DNA of 46,221 nt from Candidatus Dormiibacterota bacterium (lineage in GTDB: Bacteria > Chloroflexota > Dormibacteria > Aeolococcales > Aeolococcaceae), in contig PLWW01000073.1 of assembly GCA_003153125.1 (NCBI GenBank), positions 1,477 to 47,697 of the forward strand, in the 5' to 3' direction. Below are positions 24,711 through 33,168 of this stretch, in pieces. The notes below the pieces were generated by a model. The model was not told where the DNA came from, ran no database searches, and saw nothing but the letters and a program-made list of their open reading frames with translations. The position numbers were made by a program, and so were the translations under genes. Each line of letters begins with the position of its first letter. The stretch's first letter is position 1.

Positions 24711-25405
24711 GCGAAAGGCCGACGGTGGTGCGCACCCACCAGCGCGTCCAGCCGGACGTTGTGGCGGCGCTCGGCGCCGGCGGTGTGGCCACGGTGAGCG
24801 AAGCTCAGGGCCGGACCGGACTGCTTCTTCCGCGCGTGCGCCCGATCTACTCGGGCGCGGCCATCGCTGGCACGGCGATCACGGTGCTCTGCCATCCGGG
24901 CGACAACCTCATGCTGCACCTCGCCGTGGAGTTCTGTCGCGCCGGCGATGTGCTGGTTGTGGCCATGACGTCGGAGAACGAGGATGGTCTGCTGGGTGAG
25001 CTGCTCGCCACCTCGCTGCGTGCTCACGGCGTCATCGCCGTGGTCATGGACTGTGGGGTTCGCGACGTCACGCAGCTCCGGGAGATGGGTTTCCCCGTTT
25101 GGTCGCGCGCCGTCTCCGCGCAAGGCACGTCGAAGTCGGTGGCGGGGAGCGTCAATGTCCCCGTGGTCTGCGCCGGTCAGCCCGTTCATCCGGGGGATGC
25201 AATCGTCGCCGACGACGATGGTGTCGTCTGCGTGCCCCGGGAGACGGCCGCCGAGGTGGCCGCGCGCGTCGGCGAGCGGGTGACGAGAGAGGATGCGATG
25301 CGGCGGCGCCTGGCGAGTGGAGAACTCGGCGCGGACCTGTACGGCCTTCGCGAGGTCGCGGACCGCCTGGGCATCGACTACACCGGCGAGGCAGCACCTG
25401 CATGA
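24707..25405 (+). CDS. ligK: 4-carboxy-4-hydroxy-2-oxoadipate / 4-hydroxy-4-methyl-2-oxoglutarate aldolase (LigK/GalC-like, RraA fold)
   Basis: A 232-residue class II aldolase of the RraA-like family. The active-site loop GELLATS (97-103) and MDCGVRD, with Asp115, Arg119 and Asp120, match the metal and pyruvate-binding residues of LigK/ProA. The following FPVWSRAVSAQGT and GSVNVPVVCAGQPVHPGD are the usual signatures. GTG at 24707 overlaps the hydratase stop by 4 bases (GTGA). The expected reaction is retro-aldol cleavage to pyruvate plus oxaloacetate (or pyruvate from the methyl analogue). The C-terminal 35 residues are a helical extension common in this group. Confidence 0.87.
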   Translation: MSERPTVVRTHQRVQPDVVAALGAGGVATVSEAQGRTGLLLPRVRPIYSGAAIAGTAITVLCHPGDNLMLHLAVEFCRAGDVLVVAMTSENEDGLLGELLATSLRAHGVIAVVMDCGVRDVTQLREMGFPVWSRAVSAQGTSKSVAGSVNVPVVCAGQPVHPGDAIVADDDGVVCVPRETAAEVAARVGERVTREDAMRRRLASGELGADLYGLREVADRLGIDYTGEAAPA

Positions 25406-27057
25406 AGGTCTACGAGGCCGTCGCTGACACGCTGGTATCGGCGGGGATGCGCCAAGTGTTCGCCGTCATGGGGCACGGCAACATCGACCTGCTCGGCCAC
25501 CTCACATCGAAGCGCCACGTGCCCGCGGTCCACGCCCGCCACGAACAGGGGGCGGTGGCCATGGCCGACGGCTATGCGCGGGTCAGCGGCGGGCTCGGCG
25601 TCGCCATGGTGACGCAGGGGCCTGGGCTGTCGAACACCGCGACGGCGCTGCTGACCGCCGCCAAGGTGCATTCGCGCGTCCTCCTGGTGTGCGCCGACAC
25701 GCCCGGGGACGACCCCGACAACTCCCAGTACATGGACCAGGTGGCGTTCTCCAGGGCGACGGCGGGGGCGTTCGAACACGTGGCCAGCCCGGAGCGGCTG
25801 GGCAGCGCGCTGGCGGCGGCGTTCGGCCACCTCCGCCTCGGCCGCGGCCCGGTGGTCCTCAACATCCCCACCGACGTGCTCTCGGCCGAGCTGTCCGCGC
25901 CGCTGCGGGGGATCGACACCTCGGTCGTCCAGTCGCCGCCGCTGAACCCGAGCCCCGCGGCCGTCGAGCGCGCCGCCACACTGCTGGGGGCCAGCGCGCA
26001 ACCCGTCATCCTGGCGGGGAGGGGAGCTGTGGACGCCAACGCGGGCGCCGCGCTGGGCGCCCTCAGCGACACGCTCAACGCCCCGTTCCTCACCTCACTG
26101 CTGGGCGGTGGCCTCAACAGCGGTCACCCGCTCTCGGGGGGCACCGCCGGCCCCTTCGGCAAGGGCCTCGGAAGCGCGCTCCTGGCCGAGGCCGACTGCG
26201 TCTACGCGGCGGGGGTGTCGCTCTCGCCGTGGACAACCTCAGGCGGCCGCGTGCTGGCGGCCAAGAACGTCATCCAGGTGGACAGTCACCCCGAGCAGAT
26301 CGCCATCCGCTACCCGGTCACCGTGCCGGTGATCGGCGACGCGGCCCTCACCACCGAGCTGATCACCGACGCCCTGCGCGCCCGTGGCGCGAGCGGCGGC
26401 TGGGACGAGTCGCTCCGTGAGCGCATCGCGGCGTACCCGGGACGGGAGTACCCGCCATTCGACGATCGTGACGGGCAGATCGACCCGCGGCGCATCCTGC
26501 TCGCGCTCAACGACGCGCTGCCCCGCTCTCGCGCCGTCGTCACCGACACGGGAAGCTTCGTCCATTTCACCCTGCAACTCATTGACTCGTTCGATGCCAG
26601 GCGCCTCGCGCCGACCAACAACTTCGGCGCCGTCGGCCAGGCGCTCGGCACCGGCATCGGCGCGTGCTTCGCCATTCCCGGCGAGCCGGTGACGGTCATC
26701 TGCGGCGACGGCGGATTCATGATGTCGCTCAACGAGTTCCACACCGCGGTGCGCTACCGGCTGCCACTGCAGGTGATCGTTATGAACGACCAGGCATATA
26801 CGGCAGAGCGGCGATCGCTGGTGGCGCGCGGCTGGCCGGACACCGAGGCGAGGCACCCGTCGCCGGACCTCGCCGCCCTCGCCGAGGCGTTCGGCGCGCG
26901 CGGCCGCCGCATCACCACCCTCGGCGACCTGGAGCAGCTGCCCGACTTCCTGAAGTGCGAGGACGGCCCCATCCTCATCGATGTCGCCATCAACGGTGAC
27001 GTTGTCAACCCGGTGGGCGCGCACATCGCGCGCGGCCTGGCCCGTTCGGGGACCTGA
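25402..27057 (+). CDS. thiamine-diphosphate-dependent enzyme (2-oxo acid decarboxylase/synthase-like)
   Basis: A 551-residue ThDP enzyme. The catalytic glutamate is Glu48 in [17 protein letters not shown]. The middle domain starts near residue 195 ([10 protein letters not shown]). The C-terminal cofactor motif runs from [14 protein letters not shown] to [10 protein letters not shown]. It starts in the aldolase stop (ATGA), so hydratase, aldolase and this gene form one translationally coupled set. It differs clearly from the other ThDP protein at 17931 (for example AYTAE instead of AYGN after the cofactor motif). It may decarboxylate a 2-oxo acid released by or feeding the aldolase. A synthase role cannot be excluded. 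Confidence 0.87.
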   Translation: MKVYEAVADTLVSAGMRQVFAVMGHGNIDLLGHLTSKRHVPAVHARHEQGAVAMADGYARVSGGLGVAMVTQGPGLSNTATALLTAAKVHSRVLLVCADTPGDDPDNSQYMDQVAFSRATAGAFEHVASPERLGSALAAAFGHLRLGRGPVVLNIPTDVLSAELSAPLRGIDTSVVQSPPLNPSPAAVERAATLLGASAQPVILAGRGAVDANAGAALGALSDTLNAPFLTSLLGGGLNSGHPLSGGTAGPFGKGLGSALLAEADCVYAAGVSLSPWTTSGGRVLAAKNVIQVDSHPEQIAIRYPVTVPVIGDAALTTELITDALRARGASGGWDESLRERIAAYPGREYPPFDDRDGQIDPRRILLALNDALPRSRAVVTDTGSFVHFTLQLIDSFDARRLAPTNNFGAVGQALGTGIGACFAIPGEPVTVICGDGGFMMSLNEFHTAVRYRLPLQVIVMNDQAYTAERRSLVARGWPDTEARHPSPDLAALAEAFGARGRRITTLGDLEQLPDFLKCEDGPILIDVAINGDVVNPVGAHIARGLARSGT

Positions 27058-27115
27058 CCGCACCGCCGACGGCCCGGCATCCGCACGACACACATTGCTC
27101 GGAGGCACTGACACG

Positions 27116-28108
27116 ATGAACAGACGCACGCTGGGAATGGGCCGCCTCGAGGTGTCTGCGCTAGGCCTCGGCTGCATGGGCATGTCGCAGTTCTACGCGG
27201 GCCGCGACGACGAGGAGTCGCTCGCCACCATCCACCGCGCTCTCGATCTCGGCTGCACGTTTCTCGACACCTCCGACGTGTACGGCCCCTTCACCAACGA
27301 GGAGCTGGTCGGCCGGGCGATCCAGGGTCGCCGCGAGGAGGTGCAGCTCGCCACCAAGTTCGGCAACATCCGCGGTGCCGACGGCGGCCTCACAGTCAAC
27401 GGCCGCCCCGAGTACGTTCGGGCGGCGTGTGACGCGTCACTGGGCCGGCTCGGGGTCGACCGCATCGAGCTGTACTACCTGCACCGCGTCGACCCCGACG
27501 TGCCCATCGAGGAGACCGTCGGCGCCATGGCGGAGCTGATGGCGGCCGGCAAGGTCGGCCATCTCGGCCTCAGCGAGGCGTCGGTGACAACGCTGCGCCG
27601 CGCGAACGTCGTGCACCCGATCACCGCGCTGCAGACCGAGTACTCCCTGTTCAGCCGCGACGTCGAGGAGTCGATCCTTCCAGCGTGCCGCGAGCTGGGC
27701 GTCGGCTTCGTCGCCTACAGCCCCCTCGGCCGTGGGCTGCTCACCGGGTCGATCACCAGCGCCGACGAACTGGGCGAGGGCGACGCGCGCAAGGGAGGAG
27801 GGCGGTACCCGCGCTTCGACGACGAAAACCTGCAGCACAACCTCATCCTCGTCGGGCGGGTGCGGTCCATCGCGGCGGAAACCGGGGCGACACCTGGGCA
27901 GCTCGCGCTCGCATGGCTGCTCCATCAGGGACCGGACATCGTGCCGATTCCAGGCACGAAGCGGCGCTCGAGGCTGGAGGAGAACGTCGCCGCCGACGCG
28001 ATCAGCCTCAGCGCCGCCGACCTCGCCCGCATCGACGAGGCCGTTCCCGCGGGGGCGGTGGCGGGGGAGCGCTACGGCGAGGCGCAGATGGCCATGGTGA
28101 ACCGCTGA
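27116..28108 (+). CDS. aldo/keto reductase
   Basis: A 330-residue NADPH-dependent aldo/keto reductase of the YajO/AKR13-like type. The catalytic tetrad is visible: Asp51 and Tyr56 in LDTSDVYGP, Lys81 in ATKFGN, and His123 in YYLHRVD. The NADP-phosphate-binding region is [20 protein letters not shown] lies about 10 bases before ATG 27116. It follows the ThDP gene by 58 bases on the same strand and is probably the last gene of that operon, since a minus-strand gene converges on it after 26 bases. It likely reduces an aldehyde or oxo intermediate of the pathway or detoxifies by-product aldehydes. Confidence 0.92.
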   Translation: MNRRTLGMGRLEVSALGLGCMGMSQFYAGRDDEESLATIHRALDLGCTFLDTSDVYGPFTNEELVGRAIQGRREEVQLATKFGNIRGADGGLTVNGRPEYVRAACDASLGRLGVDRIELYYLHRVDPDVPIEETVGAMAELMAAGKVGHLGLSEASVTTLRRANVVHPITALQTEYSLFSRDVEESILPACRELGVGFVAYSPLGRGLLTGSITSADELGEGDARKGGGRYPRFDDENLQHNLILVGRVRSIAAETGATPGQLALAWLLHQGPDIVPIPGTKRRSRLEENVAADAISLSAADLARIDEAVPAGAVAGERYGEAQMAMVNR

Positions 28109-28134
28109 CGGTGCGCTCGTCGCGCCGGCGCGGG

Positions 28135-28779
28135 CTAGGCGGTGGAGGTGTCGACCGCCTCGCCGGTGCGCAGACGGCGGTACTCGGTGCCCGGTCCCGC
28201 CTTGCCGGCGAGCAGCTTGTCGACGACCTCGAGCCCATTGTCGTTGAGCAGCCCGTCGTGCAGCGAGTACGCCCGCCGTGGCGCGACCGCGCGCAGGTAG
28301 TCGATCGTCTCCCACAACTTCATCCAGGGCGCGTGCGTTGGCAGCATGAGGGTGGTCACCTCCGTGCCCGGCTCCGTCAGCGCATCACCCGGGTGGAAAA
28401 GCTCGCCGTCGAGAAAGAAACCGATGTTGCCGACGACGGGGATGTCAGGGTGGATGACGGCGTGGTGCTCGCCATGAACGTTCACCTCGAAGCCCGCCGC
28501 CGAGAAGGCGTCGCCGTGGCCGACGACATGAACCGGGACGCCGAGGCTGCCCAGCTTGGCCGCTACGGATCCGTTGGTCCAGATCTCCACGCCGGGGTTG
28601 CTTTGCGCGGCCCGGCGAAGGCGGCCCTCGTCGAGATGGTCGAAATGCTCGTGGGTGACGAGCACGGCGTCCGCGCCCAGCCCAGCGTCAGGGTCGGTGA
28701 ACGCACCGGGATCGATGACCAGCGTCTGCCCGTTCTTCTCGATGCGAATGCACGCGTGTCCCATCTTGGTCACTCGCAT
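28135..28779 (-). CDS. MBL-fold metallohydrolase (UlaG-like)
   Basis: A 214-residue metallo-beta-lactamase-fold protein. Metal ligands are in THEHFDHLD (His43, His45, Asp47, His48), with further candidate ligands in HHAVIHPD and LFHPGDALTEPG and the terminal His in YSLHDGLLN. The N terminus MRVTKMGHACIRIEKNG is typical of UlaG/YtnP-like members that include lactonases. ATG at 28779 has GGAG 9 bases ahead; upstream in-frame sequence has no similarity. In a ring-cleavage region a lactone hydrolase role (for example opening a pyrone or muconolactone) is possible but only inferred. It sits alone on the minus strand, divergent from the tcuA-like gene. Confidence 0.85.
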   Translation of the reverse strand: MRVTKMGHACIRIEKNGQTLVIDPGAFTDPDAGLGADAVLVTHEHFDHLDEGRLRRAAQSNPGVEIWTNGSVAAKLGSLGVPVHVVGHGDAFSAAGFEVNVHGEHHAVIHPDIPVVGNIGFFLDGELFHPGDALTEPGTEVTTLMLPTHAPWMKLWETIDYLRAVAPRRAYSLHDGLLNDNGLEVVDKLLAGKAGPGTEYRRLRTGEAVDTSTA

Positions 28780-28922
28780 GTCAGTGTCTCCAGCGCAATG
28801 TCCGACGTGCCGGCGGCACGAGGCCCAGTATGCATCGCGTGGCCGTGCGCTCGAGCTGCGTCGGTCGATGCCCCGTGGCGATCGAGGCATGAAGAAGATT
28901 CATCGGCGAAATCCCAGTCGAC

Positions 28923-28941
28923 GGCGGCGTTTCCAGCCGCC
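28923..28941. promoter_or_regulatory. hairpin GGCGGC-N7-GCCGCC before the tcuA-like gene
   Basis: Perfect 6-bp arms with a 7-base loop lie 42 bases before the GTG at 28983 in the 203-base divergent spacer. It may act in the 5' leader of the tcuA-like mRNA. Chance is plausible at this GC content. Confidence 0.22.
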
Positions 28942-28982
28942 GCCATGACGGCGCCGGCAGCCCACTTGGGACAATCACCACG

Positions 28983-30476
28983 GTGACCACCTCGCATCCC
29001 GCAGGGAACACCGGCATCGCCGATGTGCCGCCGCCATGGCCGGTGCCGTCGACTGCGTCGCCCGCCGCATTGCGCAGCCTGGCCGGCGTCGAATGGGACG
29101 TCGTCGTCATCGGCAGCGGCAACGCTGCCCTGGTCGCCGCGCTCACCGCGTGCCAGACGGTGGAACGGGTGCTGGTTCTCGAGCGTGCGCCGCAGCACAT
29201 GCGTGGGGGCAACACCCGGCACACGCGCAACATCCGGTGCGCTCACGACACCGGCGACGTATTCACTCCGGGCACCTATTCGGTCGACGAGCTGTTCAGC
29301 GATCTGCAGGGAGTCGGTCGCGGCCCGGTCAATCCTGCCCTGGCCCTTTTCGCGGTCGGCGAGTCGCAGACCATTCCAGGCTGGATGGCGGACCACGGGG
29401 TGCGCTGGCAGCAACCGCTCGCCGGTACGCTCAACCTCAACCGCACGAACCGCTTCTTCCTCGGCGGCGGCACCGCGCTGGTCAACCACTACGCGCGCAC
29501 CGCCGAGCTCGCTGGCATCCGCATCGCATACGAGGCCGCCGCCTCGGACTTCCGGCTGAGCGGGGACCGGCGGGTCACCCGGGTGGTGCTGGAGAGTGCC
29601 GATGGCCCCGTCGACATCCCCACCCGCGCGGTGGTGGTGGCGTCCGGAGGGTTTGAGGCCAACAACGGGTGGCTGAAACGCTACTGGGGCGATGCCGCCG
29701 ACAACTACCTGGTGCGGGGCACGCCATACAACGATGGTTCGATGCTCGCCCGCCTTCTCGATCTCGGCGCCGGCGTGGCCGGCGACCCCCGCGGCTTCCA
29801 CGCCATCGCGGTTGACGCGCGCGCGCCGCGATTCGACGGCGGCATCGCCACCCGGCTCGACTCGGTGCCGTACAGCATCGTCGTCAACCGCGATGGCCTC
29901 CGCTTCTCCGACGAGGGCAGGGACATCTGGCCGAAGCGCTACGCGAGCTGGGGAGGCCTTATCGCCGAGCAGGACGGCCAGATCGCCTACTCCGTGTACG
30001 ATGCCCAGGCGGCGCCGCTCTTCATGCCCAGCATGTACCCCGCGTACACTGGCGCCTCGGTGGCGGAGGTGGCGCGGTTGGCAGGGCTCGACCCAGATCG
30101 CGTTGTGCGGACTGTCGCGGAATTCAACGCTCACATTGACCCCACGGGGCGCTTCGACCCCGGGCGACTGGACGGCTGCGGCACCCGCGGCCTTGACCCG
30201 CCGAAGTCCAACTGGGCGCTGCCGATCCAGGGGCCGCCCTTCCACATCCTCCCGCTCCGTACCGGGATCACCTTCACCTTCATGGGGCTGGCGGTCAACG
30301 AGCTCGCCCAGGTACTCGACACCGACGGCCGGCCGTTCACCAACGTCTACGCGGCCGGCGAGGTGATGTCCGGCAACATCCTGTCGAGCGGCTACCTCGC
30401 CGGGTTCGGGCTCACCATCGGGAGCGTCTTCGGCAGGATCGCCGGACGGGAGGCCGCGCAGCACAGTGCTCACTGA
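28983..30476 (+). CDS. tcuA: FAD-dependent tricarballylate dehydrogenase-like protein (TcuA)
   Basis: A 497-residue flavoprotein of the fumarate-reductase/succinate-dehydrogenase flavoprotein fold. The FAD-binding motif is VVVIGSGNAALVAALTA (about 40-56), followed by RGGNTRHTRNIRCAHD, a TcuA hallmark. Substrate-site and C-terminal blocks are VVASGGFEANNGWLKRYWG and VYAAGEVMSGNILSSGYLAG. TcuA oxidises tricarballylate to cis-aconitate and passes electrons through TcuB. The downstream overlapping gene is tcuB-like, which supports the call. The first 35 residues are Pro/Ala-rich and unlike the family. No tcuC transporter or tcuR regulator lies nearby, so the natural substrate may be another tricarboxylate. 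Confidence 0.85.
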   Translation: MTTSHPAGNTGIADVPPPWPVPSTASPAALRSLAGVEWDVVVIGSGNAALVAALTACQTVERVLVLERAPQHMRGGNTRHTRNIRCAHDTGDVFTPGTYSVDELFSDLQGVGRGPVNPALALFAVGESQTIPGWMADHGVRWQQPLAGTLNLNRTNRFFLGGGTALVNHYARTAELAGIRIAYEAAASDFRLSGDRRVTRVVLESADGPVDIPTRAVVVASGGFEANNGWLKRYWGDAADNYLVRGTPYNDGSMLARLLDLGAGVAGDPRGFHAIAVDARAPRFDGGIATRLDSVPYSIVVNRDGLRFSDEGRDIWPKRYASWGGLIAEQDGQIAYSVYDAQAAPLFMPSMYPAYTGASVAEVARLAGLDPDRVVRTVAEFNAHIDPTGRFDPGRLDGCGTRGLDPPKSNWALPIQGPPFHILPLRTGITFTFMGLAVNELAQVLDTDGRPFTNVYAAGEVMSGNILSSGYLAGFGLTIGSVFGRIAGREAAQHSAH

Positions 30477-31575
30477 ACTGCTGGAAGAGGCCAACCGCCA
30501 GCTGACCATCTGCAACGCATGCCGCTACTGCGAGGGGTACTGCGCCGTCTTCCCGGCGCTGGAGATCCGCCGCGAGCTCGGCCGCGGCGACATGGTGTAC
30601 CTCGCCAACCTGTGTCACGACTGCAGGGCCTGCTACTACGCGTGCATGTACAAGCCGCCGCACGAGTTCGCGATCAACATCCCGGAGGTCCTCTCCGCAG
30701 TGCGCGAGCAGACCTACAGCCGCTACGGCTGGCCGCAGTTCATGACCAGGCTCCTTGGCAGCGGCGCCCTGCGCACGGTGGTCACCAGCCTCGTCGCGGC
30801 GCTGCTCATCGCCGCCGGCATCGCGTTGTTCGCCCCCAACCACCGCATCTTCGGCGTGGTCACGGGCCCGGAGTCCTTCTACCAGCTGGTCCCGTTCCTC
30901 GTGCTTGTCAGCGTCTTCTCCGGGCTCGGGGTGTACGTGCTCGCCGTCATCGTGGCCAGCGGCCTGAAGTTCTGGCGAGATACGCAGGGCCGGCTCCGCG
31001 ACATGCTCAGCCTGCGCGCCTTGCGCGCCGCGGGAGCCGACACACTGCAGCTTCGCTACCTCCGCGGAGGCGGTGAGGGCTGCTACTACCCCGAGGACGT
31101 GCCGTCGATGGCCCGCCGCACCATGCACTCGCTGGTGTTCTACGGTTTCCTCCTCGACTTCGCCGCGACGGTCAGCGCTGCGGTGTTGCAGGACTTCCTC
31201 GGCGTGCTCCCGCCGTACCCGCTGCTCAGCGTCCCGGTGATGCTGGGTGTCACCGGGGGGGTGATGATGGTGGTCGGCACGACCGCACTGGTTCGCCTCA
31301 AGCAGACCAGCGATGCGCGGCCCAGCTCGCCGAGCATGGTCGTCAAAGACTACGGCTTTCTCGCCGCCCTCAACCTCGTCGCGACCACCGGCCTCCTGCT
31401 GCTGGCGCTGCGCGACTCGCCGCTGCTCGGCGCCGCCTTGGCGGTCCACCTCGGGTCGCTCGTCATCCTCTTCCTCACCATGCCATACGGCAAGTTCGTC
31501 CACTTCGCGTACCGCTACCTCGCGCTTGTGCAGAGCAGCGTGGAATCGAGGAGGACAGAGCAGTGGGGCGACTGA
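30466..31575 (+). CDS. tcuB: TcuB-like membrane iron-sulfur electron-transfer protein
   Basis: A 369-residue protein. The N-terminal domain has two complete CxxCxxCxxxC motifs (Cys16, 19, 22, 26 and Cys50, 53, 56, 60) for two 4Fe-4S clusters. From about residue 98 there are roughly six hydrophobic membrane segments, with conserved histidines in MHSLVFYGF and AVHLGS that could hold heme. This is the TcuB/CitB architecture that reoxidises the flavin of TcuA and feeds the quinone pool. GTG at 30466 lies 11 bases inside the tcuA-like gene. Its own end overlaps the next SDR gene by 13 bases, giving a three-gene coupled operon. Confidence 0.87.
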   Translation: MLTELLEEANRQLTICNACRYCEGYCAVFPALEIRRELGRGDMVYLANLCHDCRACYYACMYKPPHEFAINIPEVLSAVREQTYSRYGWPQFMTRLLGSGALRTVVTSLVAALLIAAGIALFAPNHRIFGVVTGPESFYQLVPFLVLVSVFSGLGVYVLAVIVASGLKFWRDTQGRLRDMLSLRALRAAGADTLQLRYLRGGGEGCYYPEDVPSMARRTMHSLVFYGFLLDFAATVSAAVLQDFLGVLPPYPLLSVPVMLGVTGGVMMVVGTTALVRLKQTSDARPSSPSMVVKDYGFLAALNLVATTGLLLLALRDSPLLGAALAVHLGSLVILFLTMPYGKFVHFAYRYLALVQSSVESRRTEQWGD

Positions 31576-32306
31576 GCGACCGGGTGGCCGTGGTCACCGG
31601 CGGGGCGAGGGGCCTGGGTGCGGCGATCGCGGCCCGGCTCGCCGCGGACGGCGCCGAGCTGTGCATCCTCGACATCGCGCCTGCGGACTCGATCATCGAC
31701 GAGATCGCGCGGGCGGGCGGCCGGGCCAGCGCGCTGCACTGCGACGTCACCGACGAGGCACAGGTGGCATCCGCGCTGGCGGAGGCCTCGCGGGCGGAGG
31801 TCATCGACATCCTCGTCAATAACGCCGGGCTGCTGCAGGGCAGCACAGCTCTGGTGGAGCAGGAGCGAGCCGACTTCGAGAGGTACCTGACGGTCAACGC
31901 GGTCGGCTACTTCATCGTCACCAAGGCGGCGTACCCGCATCTGCGGCGGAGTGGCCACGCCCGTGTGATCAACGTCGCATCGCGCACCTTCTTCATGGGC
32001 AACCCCGGCAACGGCGCGTACGTCGCCAGCAAGGGAGCCGTGATTGGGCTCACCCGGGTGTTCGCCCGCGAGCTCGGCGCCGACGGCATCACCGTCAACG
32101 CGGTCATGCCCGGCATGGTCCCCACCGGTGGCACCCGGCCGCACCATGATGACGCCGATTTCGAGAGGGTGATGATGCATCAGGCGATCAAGCGACAGGT
32201 GATGCCTGAGGACCTCGCCCATCTCGTGGCCTTCCTCGCCAGCAGCGAGGCGGCGATGATCACTGGGCAGTCGATCATCTGCGACGGTGGCGGCTTTCTG
32301 CACTGA
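31563..32306 (+). CDS. short-chain dehydrogenase/reductase (SDR)
   Basis: A 247-residue classical SDR: TGGARGLG cofactor loop (12-19), NNAG (86-89), Ser140, Tyr153 and Lys157 in YVASK, and the C-terminal ITGQSIICDGGG. Asp37 after the second strand favours NAD(H). GTG at 31563 has GGAGG 9 bases ahead, inside the tcuB-like gene. An SDR coupled to TcuAB is not part of the Salmonella tcuABC arrangement and suggests a hydroxy acid is oxidised (or an oxo acid reduced) next to the dehydrogenase step. The gene's stop codon lies in the left arm of a 17-bp hairpin. Confidence 0.88.
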   Translation: MGRLSDRVAVVTGGARGLGAAIAARLAADGAELCILDIAPADSIIDEIARAGGRASALHCDVTDEAQVASALAEASRAEVIDILVNNAGLLQGSTALVEQERADFERYLTVNAVGYFIVTKAAYPHLRRSGHARVINVASRTFFMGNPGNGAYVASKGAVIGLTRVFARELGADGITVNAVMPGMVPTGGTRPHHDDADFERVMMHQAIKRQVMPEDLAHLVAFLASSEAAMITGQSIICDGGGFLH

Positions 32307-32333
32307 GCGCCGTTGCGGCGCTCAGTGCAGAAA
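32295..32333. terminator. perfect 17-bp hairpin over the SDR stop codon
   Basis: Positions 32295-32311 pair without mismatch with 32317-32333 around the 5-base loop GTTGC. The left arm includes the stop codon of the SDR (32304-32306). No T-run follows on either strand. It probably ends or stabilises the tcu-SDR transcript; a protein-bound dyad is the alternative. Confidence 0.6.
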
Positions 32334-32559
32334 TAGCAGGAGCTTCACTACCACAACGAGCACGGGGTTTCTCGATGCGTTTGCACATGCGCAAGTGAGG
32401 AATGACGGGCACCGTCTGAGCGACCATGGCACGCCGACGGTGGCTCACAGGGCGACAGGGGACCTGCGCCCCGACGTGCTATGACAGCCGCTGTGGCCAC
32501 CCTCCTGCAGGCTCGCCGAAGCTCTGGCCTCACGGCCAGGTCGCCTGGCCCGGATGTCG

Positions 32560-32990
32560 CCGTCCGGCTTGCCGGGATGCGGACGGCGACGCCACCGCGC
32601 CGGGTCAGCCGCCAGCAGGTGGTGGAGGCGCTGCCCCGCATCTGGCATCAGCTGGCAAGACGGCCATCCCAGCTCATCAATCCTCACGACGACGGATATC
32701 GCCACCTCTTGCGGGAGCCCGCGGAGACGGTCGAGGCGCTGTCGCTCGGCGAGCAGACCGCCCGGTATTGTCGCAGCAGCACCAGAACTCGCGGCCGCTG
32801 CGGCCGAGCGAGCCATCGCCGCAGCCGGGGATCGCGGGAGACCATCGGGCACCTGGTCGTGGCGCCCTGCGCCGGCTTCATCCTTCTCGGACCCACGACC
32901 ACTTCCGGACCCCACGACCTCGAGGCGCAGTGGCCCACCGAGGCGCCGGCGCGCGTCACCGTGGCGAGGGCGCTGGGAGCGCAATCGGTG
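32560..32990 (+). pseudogene. type III polyketide synthase (chalcone-synthase-like) relic, N-terminal part
   Basis: Within an 862-base stretch without an intact gene, pieces of a type III PKS N terminus can be joined over two frames. In the first frame: TATPPRRVSRQQVVEALPRI, then YRHLLREPAETVEALSLGEQ. In the next: APELAAAAAERAIAAAG. Back in the first: IGHLVVAPCAGFILLGP. This order matches the family start (TATPP..., R(Y/H)L, A-rich helix, HLVVV-C-TGF). The match ends at about residue 150 of an expected 350-380, before the catalytic Cys block, so it is truncated as well as frameshifted. The flanks (32334-32559 and 32991-33168) show nothing recognisable. The call rests on recalled family patterns. 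Confidence 0.5.
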
Positions 32991-33168
32991 CGGGTTGACA
33001 ACCCCGGGGGACACCATGCCCACCCCGCAGAGCCAGCGGCTGAGTCGGAAGTTCGGCAAGCGCTGTGAATGGGCGGCGCCGGCACTGCACCAGCGTCTGC
33101 TCGATGCGGCGGCTGTTCCCGACTGTGCCGAATGATTCCCGCGGCACCGTGGCCGCACCCGGCAGCCG

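Noticed and set aside
28121..28132. Palindrome CGCGCCGGCGCG between convergent genes as a terminator
   Set aside because: It has no loop and can be explained by GC-rich composition; it is too weak to claim.
28770..31503. Long minus-strand frames opposite the tcuA- and tcuB-like genes
   Set aside because: Antisense shadows without domain signatures; the plus strand has complete FAD and Fe-S motifs.
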